From NCBI RefSeq assembly GCF_000344155.1, contig NZ_BAOQ01000006.1:1-64000 (forward strand): a DNA stretch of 64,000 bases, given 5' to 3'. Shown piece by piece: positions 1-10,283 of this stretch (positions are counted from its first letter, which is position 1; every line of letters begins with the position of its first letter). The notes below the pieces were generated by a model. The model made no database searches. It was not told the DNA's origin and saw only the letters and a list, made by a program, of their open reading frames with translations. A program made the position numbers and the translations under genes. The stretch comes from Gordonia paraffinivorans NBRC 108238 (GTDB lineage: Bacteria; Actinomycetota; Actinomycetes; Mycobacteriales; Mycobacteriaceae).

Positions 1-359
1 GCATGCGGCTCGGCCGGCTGCGGCGGCTGCGGCTCGGCCGGGCGCGACGCCCGGGGAGTCGTCCGCGCCTCGGTCTGCCCGTCAGCCGCCGGCGGGACCG
101 GCCGCGTCCGCGGCTGCTGCGGGATCTGGCCGCCCGGAGGGATGCGAACCGGGGTCGCGCGCTGTCCGGGCGGGGTCGCCGGCGTGAGACCGGGAATCGG
201 GCCGGTCGTCCCCGGCGCCTGCGCCGAACGCCGCCGGCGGTGCCGAGTGTGCGGGGTCCCCTCGGCGGGTTGGGTGAAGTACCGCAGACGCTCGGGGTCC
301 ATGCCCTCGGCACGGCGTCCCTGGTCACGATGTCGTGTGCGACGCCGTTCGTCGGTCAC
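1..359 (-). CDS. mltG: Endolytic transglycosylase MltG, N-terminal part (runs off the left edge)
   Basis: Only the first ~119 codons are present. From the GTG at 359 the frame stays open to base 1. The visible part is a hydrophilic, Arg- and Pro/Gln-rich cytoplasmic segment; the membrane anchor and the YceG/MltG catalytic domain would lie outside the window. The identification rests on position: it starts 40 bases after ruvX, and the order alaS-ruvX-mltG is conserved in mycobacteria (Rv2555c-Rv2553c). MltG cleaves nascent peptidoglycan strands at the inner membrane. The start follows a purine-rich stretch. The N-terminus alone is not diagnostic, so the name is an inference from context. Confidence 0.6.
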   Translation of the reverse strand, partial: MTDERRRTRHRDQGRRAEGMDPERLRYFTQPAEGTPHTRHRRRRSAQAPGTTGPIPGLTPATPPGQRATPVRIPPGGQIPQQPRTRPVPPAADGQTEARTTPRASRPAEPQPPQPAEPH

Positions 360-399
360 CGCAGGCTCTCCTCCAGACTCGGTCGAGGGGTCGTCGGAC

Positions 400-864
400 T
401 CACCGTCGCGCATCCAGCCATCCCTGAAGAATAGCGACCGCCGCCGCCTGGTCGATGACGCCGCGCGAGGACTTCACCGACCGTCCGCTGGCGTGCAGCG
501 CCTGTTGTGCGGTCACGGTGGTGAAACGCTCGTCCTGCCAGTGCACCTCGACGGGAGCGATGCGTTCGGCCAACCGCTCCCCGAACCCGCGGGCGGTCTC
601 GGCGGCGACGCCGGCGGTGTTCTTGAGGGTCTTCGGCAGGCCGACGACCACGCCGATCGCCTCGTACTCGTCGACGAGTTCGGCGATCCGCTCGAGATCG
701 GCCGTCCCCGAAGGGGTTCGGCGCACCGTCTCCACCGGGGTGGCGAGGATTCCATCGGGATCGCACACCGCGACCCCGATCCGCACGCTGCCGACGTCGA
801 TGCCGAGCCGACGGCCGCGCGGCAGGCGCGGACGCTGGTCGTGCCCGTGGGCCTCCGGGGGCAT
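400..864 (-). CDS. ruvX: RuvX/YqgF-family Holliday junction resolvase-like nuclease
   Basis: 154 aa, RNase H-fold protein. The strand-1 motif [12 protein letters not shown] (residues 21-32) carries the first acidic residue, and [13 protein letters not shown] (~73-85) and WQDERFTT (~109-116) are typical YqgF motifs, followed by ID(Q/H)AAA near the C-terminus. The family acts in 16S rRNA 5'-end maturation and possibly recombination. The ATG at 864 shares one base with the alaS stop (TGATG), so translation is probably coupled to alaS. Length is normal for the family. Confidence 0.9.
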   Translation of the reverse strand: MPPEAHGHDQRPRLPRGRRLGIDVGSVRIGVAVCDPDGILATPVETVRRTPSGTADLERIAELVDEYEAIGVVVGLPKTLKNTAGVAAETARGFGERLAERIAPVEVHWQDERFTTVTAQQALHASGRSVKSSRGVIDQAAAVAILQGWLDARR

Positions 865-3611
865 CAGCCGACGAACTCGCGGATGCGTCGCAGCGCGGCG
901 TCGATGCCGCCCGGATCGGTGCCGGCGCCCTGCGCCAGGTCGGGCTTGCCGCCGCCGCGTCCGCCGACGATCGGGGCGACCTCCTTGACCAGGTCGCCGG
1001 CCTTGATGCCGGCGTCGCGGGCGCCGGCGGTGGTGGCGATCACGAAGGGCACCTTGGCATCCGCGCCCTCGCCGCTGGGCGAGAACAGCGCGATGACGGC
1101 CTGCCGGTCGGCGATCTTGCCGCGCAGGTCGGTCGCGATCGAGCGCAATCCGTTGGCGTCCAGACCCGGCACGCGTCCCTCGACGACCAGCGTCGAGCCG
1201 ACCGTCGTGGCGTTGTCGAGCAGACCCGACACCGCGGCCTGCGCCTGCTCGGCGCGCACCCGGGCCAGTTCCTTCTCGGCCTCGCGGAGCTTGGTGACGA
1301 GCTGCTCGACGCGGCCGGGCACCTCCTCGGAGGGCACCCTCAGCGACGACGACAGGGCGGCGAGCAGCGCCCGCTCCTTGGACAGGAAGCGGAACGAGTC
1401 CATGCCCACGTAGGCCTCGACGCGGCGGACGCCCGAGCCGACCGACGACTCGCCGATGACCGTGATCGGACCGATCTGCGCCGACGACGCGACGTGCGTG
1501 CCGCCACACAGCTCCATCGAGAAGGGGCCGCCGATCTCGACGACGCGCACGACGTCGCCGTAGTTTTCGCCGAACAGCGCCAGCGCACCCATCGCCTTGG
1601 CCTCGGCCAGCCCGGTCTCGAAGGTGTTGACCTGGTAGTTCGCCTCGACCGCGGCGTTGGAGATCTCCTCGATCTCGCGACGCTGCGACTCGGTCAGCGG
1701 GCCGTTGGCGTGGAAGTCGAAGCGCAGGTAACCGGGCCGATTCAGCGAGCCGGCCTGCGTGGCGTTCGGGCCGAGCACCTCGCGCAGGGCGGCGTGCACC
1801 ATGTGGGTGCCCGAGTGGCCCTGGGTGGCGCCGTGACGCCAGGCGGTGTCGACGGCGGCGAGGACCTCGTCGCCCTCCTCGATCTCGCCTTCCTCGACGC
1901 GGACCTTGTGCAGCCAGACCGACTTGCCGACCTTCTGCACGTCGGTGACGGCAAGGCGCACACCGGAACTGGTGGTGATGGTGCCCACGTCGGCCATCTG
2001 GCCGCCCGATTCGGCGTAGAGCGGGGTGCGGTCGAGGACCACGGTGAGCTCCTGGCCGGCCGCTGCGGCGGGGATTCGGTTGCCGTCGGCGACGAGTCCG
2101 AGCACCTTGGCCTCGGACACGAGCTCCTCGAAGCCGGTGAACTCGGTGGGACCGCGATCGAGGAACTCGCGGTAGACGCTCAGGTCGGCGTGGCCGGTCT
2201 TGCGCGCATTGGCGTCGGCCTTGGCCCGCTGCTTCTGCTCGGCCATGAGGGCGCTGAAGCCCTCCTGGTCGACCTCGAGCCCGGCCTCGGCGGCCATCTC
2301 GAGGGTCAGGTCGATCGGGAAGCCGTAGGTGTCGTGCAGCGTGAAGGCGTCGCTGCCCGAGATGGTCTTGCGCGACGACTTCTTGGTGGCCGCGGCGGCG
2401 TCGGCGAACAACTTGGAACCGGCCGCGAGGGTCTTGGCGAAGGAGCTCTCCTCCCCGACCGCGACGTCGACGATGTGCGCGCGCTCGGCGTCGAGCTCGG
2501 GGTAGGACGGCGCCATCAGGTCGATGACCTTGCCGATGATCGCGCCCATGGTCGGCTGGTTGTCGCCGGCGCCGATCCGATCCGGCCCGCTCGCTTCGCT
2601 CCCGGCGCCGATCCGATCCGGCCCGCTCGCTTCGCTCCCGGCGCCGAGCAGTCGCATGGACCGCACGACCCGGCGCAGCAGCCGGCGCAGGACGTAGCCG
2701 CGGCCGTCGTTGCCGGGCAGCACGCCGTCGCCGATGAGCATCGCCGAGGTGCGGGCGTGGTCGGCGATGACGCGGAAACGGACGTCGTCGGCGTGCGAGC
2801 CGGCGCCGTAACGGCGGCCGGTCAGTTCGGCGGCCAGGTCGATGATCGGCTTGAGCAGGTCGGTCTCGTAGACGTTGTCGACGCCCTGCAGGATGCAGGC
2901 GACACGTTCGACGCCCATGCCGGTGTCGATGTTCTTCTTCGGCAGCGGGCCGAGGATCTCGTAGCCGTCCTTCGCGCCGCCCGGTCCGCGGACGTTCTGC
3001 ATGAACACGAGATTCCAGATCTCGATGTAGCGGTCCTCGTCGGCCTCCGGGCCGCCCTCGACGCCGTACTCGGGGCCGCGGTCGTAGAAGATCTCCGAGC
3101 ACGGGCCGCACGGGCCGGGCACGCCCATCGACCAGTAGTTGTCCTTCATGCCGCGGCGCTGGATGCGCTCGGCCGGCACGCCGATCTCGTCCCGCCAGAT
3201 CGCCTCGGCCTCGTCGTCGTCGAGATAGACCGTCGGCCACAGCTTCTCGGGATCGATGCCGTAGCCGCCGTCCTCGAGGCTGTTGGTCAGCAGGGTCCAG
3301 GCGAAGTTGATGGCCTCGCGCTTGAAGTAGTCGCCGAACGAGAAGTTGCCCGCCATCTGGAAGAAGGTGTTGTGGCGGGTGGTGATGCCGACCTCGTCGA
3401 TGTCGAGGGTGCGCACGCACTTCTGGACGCTGGTCGCGCGGGTGAACGGCGGCGTCTGCTCGCCGAGGAAGTACGGCTTGAACGGCACCATGCCGGCGTT
3501 GACGAAGAGCAGGTTGGGATCGTCGAGCAGCAGCGAGGCGCTGGGCACCTCGGTGTGGCCGGCCTTGATGAAGTGGTCCAGAAAACGCTTCCGGATTTCA
3601 TGCGTTTGCAC
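864..3611 (-). CDS. alaS: Alanine-tRNA ligase (with in-frame repeat insertion)
   Basis: 915 aa. Class II synthetase core at the N-terminus ([14 protein letters not shown], ~37-50; [16 protein letters not shown], ~81-96), then the tRNA-binding region, an editing domain with HSGTH (599-603) and CGGTH (702-706) zinc/active-site residues, and a DHHA1-like C-terminus. It charges tRNA-Ala and hydrolyses mischarged Ser/Gly. Odd feature: residues 323-346 are two exact copies of a 12-residue unit, [12 protein letters not shown], between the [13 protein letters not shown] segment and the SYPEL segment, where other actinobacterial AlaRS have a short linker; see the repeat entry. The start is GTG at 3611 with no strong Shine-Dalgarno. 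ruvX follows with a one-base overlap. Confidence 0.95.
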   Translation of the reverse strand: MQTHEIRKRFLDHFIKAGHTEVPSASLLLDDPNLLFVNAGMVPFKPYFLGEQTPPFTRATSVQKCVRTLDIDEVGITTRHNTFFQMAGNFSFGDYFKREAINFAWTLLTNSLEDGGYGIDPEKLWPTVYLDDDEAEAIWRDEIGVPAERIQRRGMKDNYWSMGVPGPCGPCSEIFYDRGPEYGVEGGPEADEDRYIEIWNLVFMQNVRGPGGAKDGYEILGPLPKKNIDTGMGVERVACILQGVDNVYETDLLKPIIDLAAELTGRRYGAGSHADDVRFRVIADHARTSAMLIGDGVLPGNDGRGYVLRRLLRRVVRSMRLLGAGSEASGPDRIGAGSEASGPDRIGAGDNQPTMGAIIGKVIDLMAPSYPELDAERAHIVDVAVGEESSFAKTLAAGSKLFADAAAATKKSSRKTISGSDAFTLHDTYGFPIDLTLEMAAEAGLEVDQEGFSALMAEQKQRAKADANARKTGHADLSVYREFLDRGPTEFTGFEELVSEAKVLGLVADGNRIPAAAAGQELTVVLDRTPLYAESGGQMADVGTITTSSGVRLAVTDVQKVGKSVWLHKVRVEEGEIEEGDEVLAAVDTAWRHGATQGHSGTHMVHAALREVLGPNATQAGSLNRPGYLRFDFHANGPLTESQRREIEEISNAAVEANYQVNTFETGLAEAKAMGALALFGENYGDVVRVVEIGGPFSMELCGGTHVASSAQIGPITVIGESSVGSGVRRVEAYVGMDSFRFLSKERALLAALSSSLRVPSEEVPGRVEQLVTKLREAEKELARVRAEQAQAAVSGLLDNATTVGSTLVVEGRVPGLDANGLRSIATDLRGKIADRQAVIALFSPSGEGADAKVPFVIATTAGARDAGIKAGDLVKEVAPIVGGRGGGKPDLAQGAGTDPGGIDAALRRIREFVG
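2568..2646 (-). repeat. 36-bp in-frame direct repeat, two units, inside alaS
   Basis: Two exact 36-bp units (2568-2603 and 2604-2639) followed by a partial third boundary (to 2646). On the plus strand each unit begins with the palindrome GGCGCC and ends with CGCTCGCTTCGCTCCC; on the coding strand it reads [12 protein letters not shown] twice, then GAG. The 27-bp core (GGCCCGCTCGCTTCGCTCCC plus GGCGCCG) recurs at 14540-14566 in aspS in the same reading frame. It looks like a small dispersed repeat tolerated in a surface linker rather than part of the synthetase fold. Confidence 0.9.
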
Positions 3612-3633
3612 TGTTGGTTTCGTCCTCGCCGTT

Positions 3634-3650
3634 GGTTGTACGCGACAACC
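3634..3650. promoter_or_regulatory. Small inverted repeat upstream of alaS
   Basis: GGTTGT and ACAACC flank a 5-base centre, 23-39 bases upstream of the alaS GTG. On the minus strand TACTCT at 3658-3653 could be a -10 element just before it. It could be an operator or a short leader hairpin; nothing else supports either. Confidence 0.25.
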
Positions 3651-3715
3651 CAGAGTACCGTCGGCGCCTCACCGGAACCGTGCCGGGACGTCCCCGGCGT
3701 GGCCGGCGGCGCGGT

Positions 3716-5086
3716 TCAGCGACTCCGGCGCCGGGTCACGGCGCCGCGCACGATGGATCGCAGGCGCGCCACCCGCGACCCGATCTCGCGCTCGAGGCCG
3801 TGATCGGTGGGCTCGTAGTAGTCGACGCCGACGAGCTCGTCCGGCGGGTACTGCTGGGCGACGACGCCGTCGGGATGGTCGTGCGGGTAGCGGTAGGCCA
3901 CGCCGTTGCCGAGCTTCTTGGCCCCCGCGTAGTGGCTGTCGCGCAGATGCGGCGGCACCGCCCGCGCCTTGCCCGCCTCGACGTCGGCGAGCGCGGCGCC
4001 GATCGCCTTGACCACCCCGGCCGACTTCGGCGCGGTGGCCAGGTGGATCGTGGCCTGCGTCAGCGCGAGCCTGGCCTCGGGCATCCCGACCATGTTGACC
4101 ACGTGCGCGGCGGCGACCGCGGTCTGCAGGGCGGTCGGATCGGCCATGCCGATGTCCTCGCTTGCATGGATCATCAGCCGCCGCGCGATGAACCGCGGAT
4201 CCTCCCCCGCCGCGATCATGCGCGCGAGGTAGTGGACCGCGGCGTCGACGTCGCTGCCGCGGATCGACTTGATGAACGCGCTGGTGACGTCGTAGTGCTG
4301 GTCGCCGTCGCGGTCGTAGCGCACCGCGGCCCGGTCGATGGCGGTCTCGACGTCGGCGAGGTCGACGATCTCGGTCGAGTCGGCGCTGGCCTCCAGCGCG
4401 GTGAGCGCCCGGCGCGCGTCGCCGCCGGCGACCGCCACCAGATGGTCGTAGGCGGCCTCGGTCACCTGCACCCGCCCGTCGAGTCCGCGCGGATCGGCGA
4501 CGGCCCGCTTGAGCACCTCGCGGATGTCGTCATCGGTGAGCGAGCGCAGCTGCAGCACCAGCGACCGCGACAGCAGTGGGGCGACCACCGAGAACGACGG
4601 GTTCTCCGTCGTCGCGGCCACCAGCAGCACGATGCGGTTCTCCACCGCGTCGAGCAGCGCGTCCTGCTGGGTCTTGGAGAAGCGATGGACCTCGTCGATG
4701 AACAATACGGTCTGCTGTCCCGGGCCCTTGCCGTCGCCGATCAGACGGCGACGGGCCACGTCGATGACGGCGCGGACCTCCTTCACGCCGGCCGACAGGG
4801 CCGACAGCGCCTCGAAGCGGCCGCCGGTCGCCCGCGCGATGAGCGATGCCATGGTGGTCTTGCCGGTGCCGGGCGGGCCGTAGAGCAGCACCGACGCCGC
4901 ACCCTGCCCGTTGATCAGGCGGCGCAGCGGCGACCCCTCGCCGAGGAGGTGCTGCTGCCCGACGATCTCGTCGAGTGTCTGCGGGCGCATGCGGACCGCG
5001 AGCGGCGCCGTCGGCGGCGGCGCGATCAGGCCCTCGGCACCCGTGGCGGGCCCGGGCGTCTCCGGCGGGTCGAACAGTCCTTCCAC
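3716..5086 (-). CDS. rarA: RarA/MgsA-type AAA+ ATPase (replication-associated recombination protein)
   Basis: 456 aa from GTG 5086. Walker [10 protein letters not shown] (70-78), Walker [10 protein letters not shown] (~128-136), sensor residues in the ATTENPSF region, then the MgsA C-terminal tetramerisation region ([19 protein letters not shown]). The family is clamp-loader-like and works at stalled replication forks with SSB. The GTG start is chosen because it lies 7 bases after the upstream phosphotransferase stop and gives the usual length and the usual N-terminus LFDPP; longer readings would use low-complexity shadow sequence. It matches the position of Rv2559c between alaS and aspS. Confidence 0.9.
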   Translation of the reverse strand: MEGLFDPPETPGPATGAEGLIAPPPTAPLAVRMRPQTLDEIVGQQHLLGEGSPLRRLINGQGAASVLLYGPPGTGKTTMASLIARATGGRFEALSALSAGVKEVRAVIDVARRRLIGDGKGPGQQTVLFIDEVHRFSKTQQDALLDAVENRIVLLVAATTENPSFSVVAPLLSRSLVLQLRSLTDDDIREVLKRAVADPRGLDGRVQVTEAAYDHLVAVAGGDARRALTALEASADSTEIVDLADVETAIDRAAVRYDRDGDQHYDVTSAFIKSIRGSDVDAAVHYLARMIAAGEDPRFIARRLMIHASEDIGMADPTALQTAVAAAHVVNMVGMPEARLALTQATIHLATAPKSAGVVKAIGAALADVEAGKARAVPPHLRDSHYAGAKKLGNGVAYRYPHDHPDGVVAQQYPPDELVGVDYYEPTDHGLEREIGSRVARLRSIVRGAVTRRRSR

Positions 5087-5093
5087 GGGCGCG

Positions 5094-6323
5094 TCAGGCC
5101 AGCCAGATGCGTTGCAGGGCGGCGCCGGTCGCCGAGGCGAACGCGGAGACCTCGTCCTCGCCGGCCCGGCTCGCGGCGGCCGCGAGATCCGTCCAGCGGC
5201 CGACCAGCACGCGCGGGTCGTTGGTGTGCAGGGCCCAGTCGTGGGTGAAGCCGGTCGTGCCGGGCTCCGGGGCCCCGGCCGAGTTCTCCAGCCCGGGATC
5301 GAAGGGGGCCATCTCGACGCTCGCATCGACCTCGGACGGGTCCGGGTCGATCAGGTCGGCGCCGCCGGGCAGCATCCACGCCGTGGACAGCCAGACCCAC
5401 AGCAGGCGGGCGACGAGCACCTTGCGCTGCATCTCCCGCTCGTGCGCGAGCGTCGGCCAGATGGGGTTGACCTCCGAGCGCCACGCGTCGACCATCGACA
5501 CCTCGAGGTCGGTGGCGTGCGAGGCCAGACGCGGCGGGAGTTGGGCGGTCATGGTGACCACCGCGTAGGCGATGTCGAGGGTGGCGTCGCGGAAGCCGCC
5601 CCACTCGTAGTCCATGAACTGCACGCCCTCGTCGTTGAGCATGATGTTCTCGGGACCGACGTCCGACGGGCTGAACGCCCGGTGCTCCCCCTCGTCGAAG
5701 AGGGTCGCGGCGGTCTCGAGGGCCTCGACGACCCGCGGCGGCACCTCGACGCCGAGCGCGGCGGCGTGCCCGGGGAGGGATTCGACCGAGCGGCGTGCCT
5801 CGTCACGCAGGATGTCGCGGCCCTCGGTGCCGGACGGTCCGCGCCGGACCAGTGCCAGGAAATCGACCTCGCCGCCGACGGTCGCGGCGTGCATGCGACC
5901 CAACGCCTGCCCCCACGCGCTGACCGCGCGGGAGGTCTCCACCGGGTCCCCGGTGTCGAGGATCTCCGGCATCGACCGGCCGTGTCCGAGGTCGGACAGG
6001 ACCATGATGCGGAGGTCGGGGTCGGAAGCGATGAGCTGCGGACCCGGCCGCGACTCGTTGGGCAGCGCGGTGGCGTACTTGTACGACGCGATCTCGCGGT
6101 GGAACGCCTTGGGATCCTCGTGCTCGGGGAGGGCCTTGATGACCAGCGACCGGTCCAGGCTGAGGGGATTCTGCGCGACCCTCACCCGCACCACCGTCGT
6201 CCGGCCGCTTCCGCCGAGATCCTCGGGATCGTCGAGAACGACCGATGAGCCTGCTCGCTGTGAGAGCAGGGACTCCGCCGCCCGCACCACGCTGATGATG
6301 CGGCTTTCAGTAATGACCGTCAT
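5094..6323 (-). CDS. Phosphotransferase of the APH / protein-kinase-like fold
   Basis: 409 aa from ATG 6323. It has the kinase-like catalytic segment SPSDVGPEN (D221, N226), a variant of the Brenner motif with Ser instead of the first His, and FMDYEWGG (~237-243) as the Mg-binding loop, as in aminoglycoside/choline/homoserine kinase relatives. The substrate is unknown; no resistance role can be read from sequence. A GTG at 6335 gives four more residues. TACCGT at 6339-6334 looks like a -10 element giving a very short or absent leader. The rarA start follows 7 bases after the stop, so the two are probably co-transcribed. Confidence 0.75.
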   Translation of the reverse strand: MTVITESRIISVVRAAESLLSQRAGSSVVLDDPEDLGGSGRTTVVRVRVAQNPLSLDRSLVIKALPEHEDPKAFHREIASYKYATALPNESRPGPQLIASDPDLRIMVLSDLGHGRSMPEILDTGDPVETSRAVSAWGQALGRMHAATVGGEVDFLALVRRGPSGTEGRDILRDEARRSVESLPGHAAALGVEVPPRVVEALETAATLFDEGEHRAFSPSDVGPENIMLNDEGVQFMDYEWGGFRDATLDIAYAVVTMTAQLPPRLASHATDLEVSMVDAWRSEVNPIWPTLAHEREMQRKVLVARLLWVWLSTAWMLPGGADLIDPDPSEVDASVEMAPFDPGLENSAGAPEPGTTGFTHDWALHTNDPRVLVGRWTDLAAAASRAGEDEVSAFASATGAALQRIWLA

Positions 6324-6564
6324 GTCGCATCCCACGGTACCCGTTGCAACGTGACCGCAACACCACTGTTCATCCTCCTGTACGACGTTGCGGATCGTGC
6401 AGGACCGGGGCGCAGCTGCGAAACCGCTGGTTCGCAGGGATTTCCGGGTACGGCCGACAAATCGTGCCGGGTTGGGTGCGGTCTGGGCGCAACCGCCCCG
6501 GACGCGACCGCACAGACCGCCACCGCCCGGGGCGCCGCGGTCCGCGGCAGGACCGGCCGGGCGG

Positions 6565-7512
6565 TCAACGCGCGGCGCCGGATTCGGGTGAGTCGGCGCG
6601 GTCGCCGAGCCCGTCGGCGGGATCCTCGATCGGGCTGACGTCGACGGAGACGTCGATCTGGCTCTTCGTCGAGTCGGTGTAGATCACCCCGCGCAGCGGG
6701 GGCACGTCGTCGTAGTCGCGGCCCCAGGCCAGCGTGACGTGCCGCTCGTCGACGAGCTTGTCGTTGGTCGGGTCGAAGGCCAGCCAGCGGTCGTCGGGCA
6801 GCCAGACCGCCGCCCACGCGTGACTGGCGTCGGCGCCGAAGACCTTCTCCTGCCCCGGGGGCGGGTCGGTGGCCAGGTACCCCGACTCGTACCGGGCGGC
6901 GAGCCCCAGCGAGCGCAGGCACGCGATCGCGACGCGGGCGAAGTCCTGACAGACGCCCTCGCGCCGCCGCATCACGGTGTCGACCCGCGTGGAGATCGCG
7001 GTGGCGCCCGAGCGATAGGTGAAGTCGGTGTAGATCCGGGTGGTCAGGTCGGTGACCGCCTCGACGAGCGGGCGACCCGGCGTGAACACCTGCGCTGCGT
7101 ACTCGCGCACCGCGGGCGTGATCTCCGGCGGGTCGAGGTCGAGCACGAACTCGGCCGCCAAGCGGGCCTCGCGGGTGCCCACCGCCGCCGGCCGCGCCGA
7201 CTCCCACGGCGTCCGGGCCGCCGGGCCGAGCACCAGCCCCTGGTCGACGGGGTCGACCTCGACGACCGAGTGCGCGGTCACCGTGAGCTCCCGGTGCGCG
7301 GTCCGGACGTGGAAGTAGCTGTCCTGGTTGCCGTAGACGTCCACGCCGGTCGAGCGGTCGTCGGGCTCCGGTTCGATCTCGACGACCGCCGAGTGCACCC
7401 GCTGACCGGGCAGTTCTCGCGGGGTCAGGTAGCAGCGACCGTACGACGAGGAGACGTCGTCGTTGTACGTGTAGCGGGTGCGGTGCATGACCCGGTAGAC
7501 GCGCGAGGTCAC
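6565..7512 (-). CDS. Bacterial transglutaminase-like protein
   Basis: 315 aa. N-terminal transglutaminase-associated beta domain, then the papain-fold core with the complete triad Cys188 (EGVCQDFARV), His231 (DASHAWAAVW) and Asp247 (FDPTN). No signal peptide. The GTG start at 7512 overlaps the stop of the ATP-grasp gene (GTGA), which indicates translational coupling. Third gene of the DUF2126 / ATP-grasp-DUF403 / transglutaminase cluster, which resembles Rv2566-Rv2569c. Such proteins may act as peptidases or amidases on peptides ligated by the ATP-grasp partner; this is inference. Confidence 0.85.
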   Translation of the reverse strand: MTSRVYRVMHRTRYTYNDDVSSSYGRCYLTPRELPGQRVHSAVVEIEPEPDDRSTGVDVYGNQDSYFHVRTAHRELTVTAHSVVEVDPVDQGLVLGPAARTPWESARPAAVGTREARLAAEFVLDLDPPEITPAVREYAAQVFTPGRPLVEAVTDLTTRIYTDFTYRSGATAISTRVDTVMRRREGVCQDFARVAIACLRSLGLAARYESGYLATDPPPGQEKVFGADASHAWAAVWLPDDRWLAFDPTNDKLVDERHVTLAWGRDYDDVPPLRGVIYTDSTKSQIDVSVDVSPIEDPADGLGDRADSPESGAAR

Positions 7513-10283
7513 GACTCGCCTCCCGCCCAGATCGGCCGGGCCTGCCGCGGCACCGCGAAGCGGGTGCGCATCAACAGGTCCGACAGGTCGCGCGACCGGT
7601 TGCGCAGGCCGACGGTGAGCTCCTCGAGCTCGGTCCGGCGTCCGGCGTCGTCGGTGCCGGCGACATCGGTCGGCGAGCTGCGGCGCAGGTCGCCGATCAT
7701 CTCCTGGACCATCCGCTCGGCGCCGGTCGACCGCAGCGGCTCGGGAACGGACGTGAGGTCTTCGTGCATCTTCTCCAGCTGGAAGATCATCGAGCGAGGG
7801 TTGGTCGGGTCGAACAGCAGGAGTTCGGCCACGTTCTCGAACCGGTAGAGGCCGCGGTTGCGCCGACGGTAGGTGACCGCCGACTCGTTGGCCGTGAGGA
7901 ACGACTCGAGCAGGGCCTGTTCGACGTCGTCGTCGCGCGACACCGCGAACATGGCGCCGGTGAAGTCGGCGAGGGTGATCGCGCGTTCCACACGCCGGCC
8001 GAGGTCCATGAACATCCAGCCCGCGTCGTGGACCATCGACTCCTCCTGCAGCCCGGTCAGCGCGAGGACCCCGTGCAGGATCTCCTCGTGCGCACGGGCC
8101 AGGTCCGGGCCGAGGTCGAGCGCGGCGTCGGCGTTCCCGGACGCCTCGGATTCGGCCCGCGAGCGCGCCACCAGACGCGAGGTGTGCGCGACGACCCGCT
8201 CCACCGGCGCGAGGACCATCCAGGTGCTGGTCGACATCAGGTCGCGCACCGCGCGGGCCGCGCCGACGAGTCGGTCGACCGCGTGGGCGACGGTCCCCGG
8301 GACGGTGCGGGCGACGGTCAGGTCGGCGATCTTGGCGATCGCCTCGTTGACCTGCTCGGGCGACGCCTGCCGTCCGGCGTCGCCCGCGGAATCCGGTCCC
8401 AGGAGGGCGGAGGTCTGCAGGTACCGGTCGGTGGCGGTGATCGTCGCGACAGCGTGCAGCAACAGCGGCACCGCCGCGGTGCCGCTCATCCACGGCCGGT
8501 ACTGGAAGTCCTGGTAGCGCTGACGTGCGACCTTGGCCAGGCGGGTGACCTGCTCGGTGCGCTCGGCGTAGCGCCCCAGCCAGAACAGGTCTGCCAGGAC
8601 ACGCGGGCTCGCCGCGGCCGCGACCTCCGAATAACCGAGCGGGACCGGGCGCCCGGCGGTGACGGGCACGACCTCGGGGGCCGGCTCGGTGCGGGTCTCC
8701 GAACGCCGGGACACGTGCCCGCCGAGGACGCTGCTGGTGACCCAGACGTCCTTCGCCGCGACGACGCGGTGGGCCGCGCCCTCCACGCCGTCGGCGAGGA
8801 CCGCGCCGAGGCCGCCGGGCATCACCGAGTAGGTCGGTCCCTGGGCCACGCTGAAGGCGCGGACGGCCACCGGTGCGGCACGCAGCGCGGCACCGGGCGT
8901 GTCGCGCAGGCCGGACGTCATGGACGGGGCGACCGAGTAGGCGTCGAGTTCGCGCCCGACCCACTGCCAGGTCTCCGCCTCGATCCGGGCCGACAGTTCC
9001 TCGCGGGCGCGGCGGTCGAGCAGCGGGCCGATGAACTCCTCGTCGGTGCGGGTGTTGGTGACCACCAGCGCGCCGAGCCGGCCGCGGATCAGGCCGCGCT
9101 CCTTCTCGTCTCCCGCCCAGTACGTGGCGACCGAACCGAGGGCGAGCTCCTCGTCGAGCAGCACCGGCGCGAGCCGTTCGAGCACCGTGTGCAGGGCCGG
9201 GTTCTCGAGCACGCCGGAGCCCAGGGTGTTCACCACGGTGACGTTGCCGCGCGAGATGGCCTCGACCAGGCCGGCGACGCCGAGCTGGGAGTCGGTGCGC
9301 AGGTCCAGCGGGTCGCTGAACGCGGCGTCGACGCGACGCAACAGCACGTCGACGCGCTTGTAGCGCCCGAGCGACCGCATGTACACCGCGCCGTCGCGGA
9401 CGGTGAGGTCGGCGCCCTCGACGAGCGGGAAACCGAGCACCGACGCCAGGTACGCCTGGTCGAAGGCGGTCTCGGAGATGCTGCCCGGGCTGTAGACCGC
9501 GACGGTCGGGTCGTCGACGCCGGGCGGGGCGTACTCGGCCAGCGCCAGCCGCATCGTCCCGGCGAAACCGGTCATCGGACGCGGCGCGCACGCCTGGAAC
9601 AGCTGCGGGAAGGTCTTCGACATCAGGCGGCGCCCGACGATCGAGTAGCCGATGCCCGACGGCGCCTGCGTGCGGTCGCGGAACACGACGAAGCTGCCGT
9701 CGGAGGTGCGCGAGACGTCGACCGCGTGCAGGAACAGCGCGTGGGGTCCGGCGACCTCGAGGCGGGCCGCCTTGCGGATGTAACCGGGGTGCCCGAACAC
9801 CATCTCGGGCGGGACGAGCCCGGAGGCGATCGTCTTCTGGTCGCGGTAGAGGTCGCGCAGCAGCAGGTCAAGCAGCATCGACCGCTGCGTGATCGCCTTC
9901 TCCAGCTCCGCCCACTCGACCCCGTCGACGATGAGGGGCACGGCATCGACGGCCCAGTCGCGGGTGCGCGTGTTCTGTCCGTCGAACTCGTTGTAGACGA
10001 CGCCGTCGTCGCGGACCGCCGCCGCCAGCCGATCGGCGACCTCCCGCAGGCGGGTCTCGCCGCGCTGCTCGTAGCTGCGGACCAGCTCTTCCCACGCAGG
10101 ACGGACCTTGCCCGAGGGGTCGAGCAGTTCATCGAAGTGGGAGCCGCCCGCGAGATCGGTGCCGGTCAGGTCGGCGCCGTCGAAGGCGGCGAGGTCGAAG
10201 AGCGCGTAGCCCTCGTCGCGGTAACGATCGAACACCGCGGATGCTTCGAACACCGCGGACGCGTTGCCCGGCGAAGAGGTCAC
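7509..10283 (-). CDS. Circularly permuted ATP-grasp protein fused to an alpha-E (DUF403) domain
   Basis: 924 aa. The N-terminal ~500 residues are the circularly permuted ATP-grasp region (motifs YNEFDGQNTRTRDW, MVFGHPGYIRKAARLE, TVVNTLGSGVLENPAL); the C-terminal ~320 residues are the helical alpha-E domain (LFWLGRYAERTEQVTRL, VHDAGWMFMDLGRRVERA). ATP-grasp members ligate carboxylates to amines or thiols, so a peptide-ligase role is plausible but the substrate is unknown. The GTG start at 10283 overlaps the DUF2126 stop by four bases (GTGA), and its own stop overlaps the transglutaminase start, so the three genes form a tight translational chain. Confidence 0.85.
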   Translation of the reverse strand: MTSSPGNASAVFEASAVFDRYRDEGYALFDLAAFDGADLTGTDLAGGSHFDELLDPSGKVRPAWEELVRSYEQRGETRLREVADRLAAAVRDDGVVYNEFDGQNTRTRDWAVDAVPLIVDGVEWAELEKAITQRSMLLDLLLRDLYRDQKTIASGLVPPEMVFGHPGYIRKAARLEVAGPHALFLHAVDVSRTSDGSFVVFRDRTQAPSGIGYSIVGRRLMSKTFPQLFQACAPRPMTGFAGTMRLALAEYAPPGVDDPTVAVYSPGSISETAFDQAYLASVLGFPLVEGADLTVRDGAVYMRSLGRYKRVDVLLRRVDAAFSDPLDLRTDSQLGVAGLVEAISRGNVTVVNTLGSGVLENPALHTVLERLAPVLLDEELALGSVATYWAGDEKERGLIRGRLGALVVTNTRTDEEFIGPLLDRRAREELSARIEAETWQWVGRELDAYSVAPSMTSGLRDTPGAALRAAPVAVRAFSVAQGPTYSVMPGGLGAVLADGVEGAAHRVVAAKDVWVTSSVLGGHVSRRSETRTEPAPEVVPVTAGRPVPLGYSEVAAAASPRVLADLFWLGRYAERTEQVTRLAKVARQRYQDFQYRPWMSGTAAVPLLLHAVATITATDRYLQTSALLGPDSAGDAGRQASPEQVNEAIAKIADLTVARTVPGTVAHAVDRLVGAARAVRDLMSTSTWMVLAPVERVVAHTSRLVARSRAESEASGNADAALDLGPDLARAHEEILHGVLALTGLQEESMVHDAGWMFMDLGRRVERAITLADFTGAMFAVSRDDDVEQALLESFLTANESAVTYRRRNRGLYRFENVAELLLFDPTNPRSMIFQLEKMHEDLTSVPEPLRSTGAERMVQEMIGDLRRSSPTDVAGTDDAGRRTELEELTVGLRNRSRDLSDLLMRTRFAVPRQARPIWAGGES

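Noticed and set aside
1494-3803. 769-codon plus-strand frame opposite alaS
   Set aside because: Shadow of alaS; even the alaS repeat is just mirrored as [12 protein letters not shown].
5094-6323. Aminoglycoside resistance gene
   Set aside because: Only the general kinase-like fold is visible, with a variant catalytic motif; nothing indicates a drug substrate.
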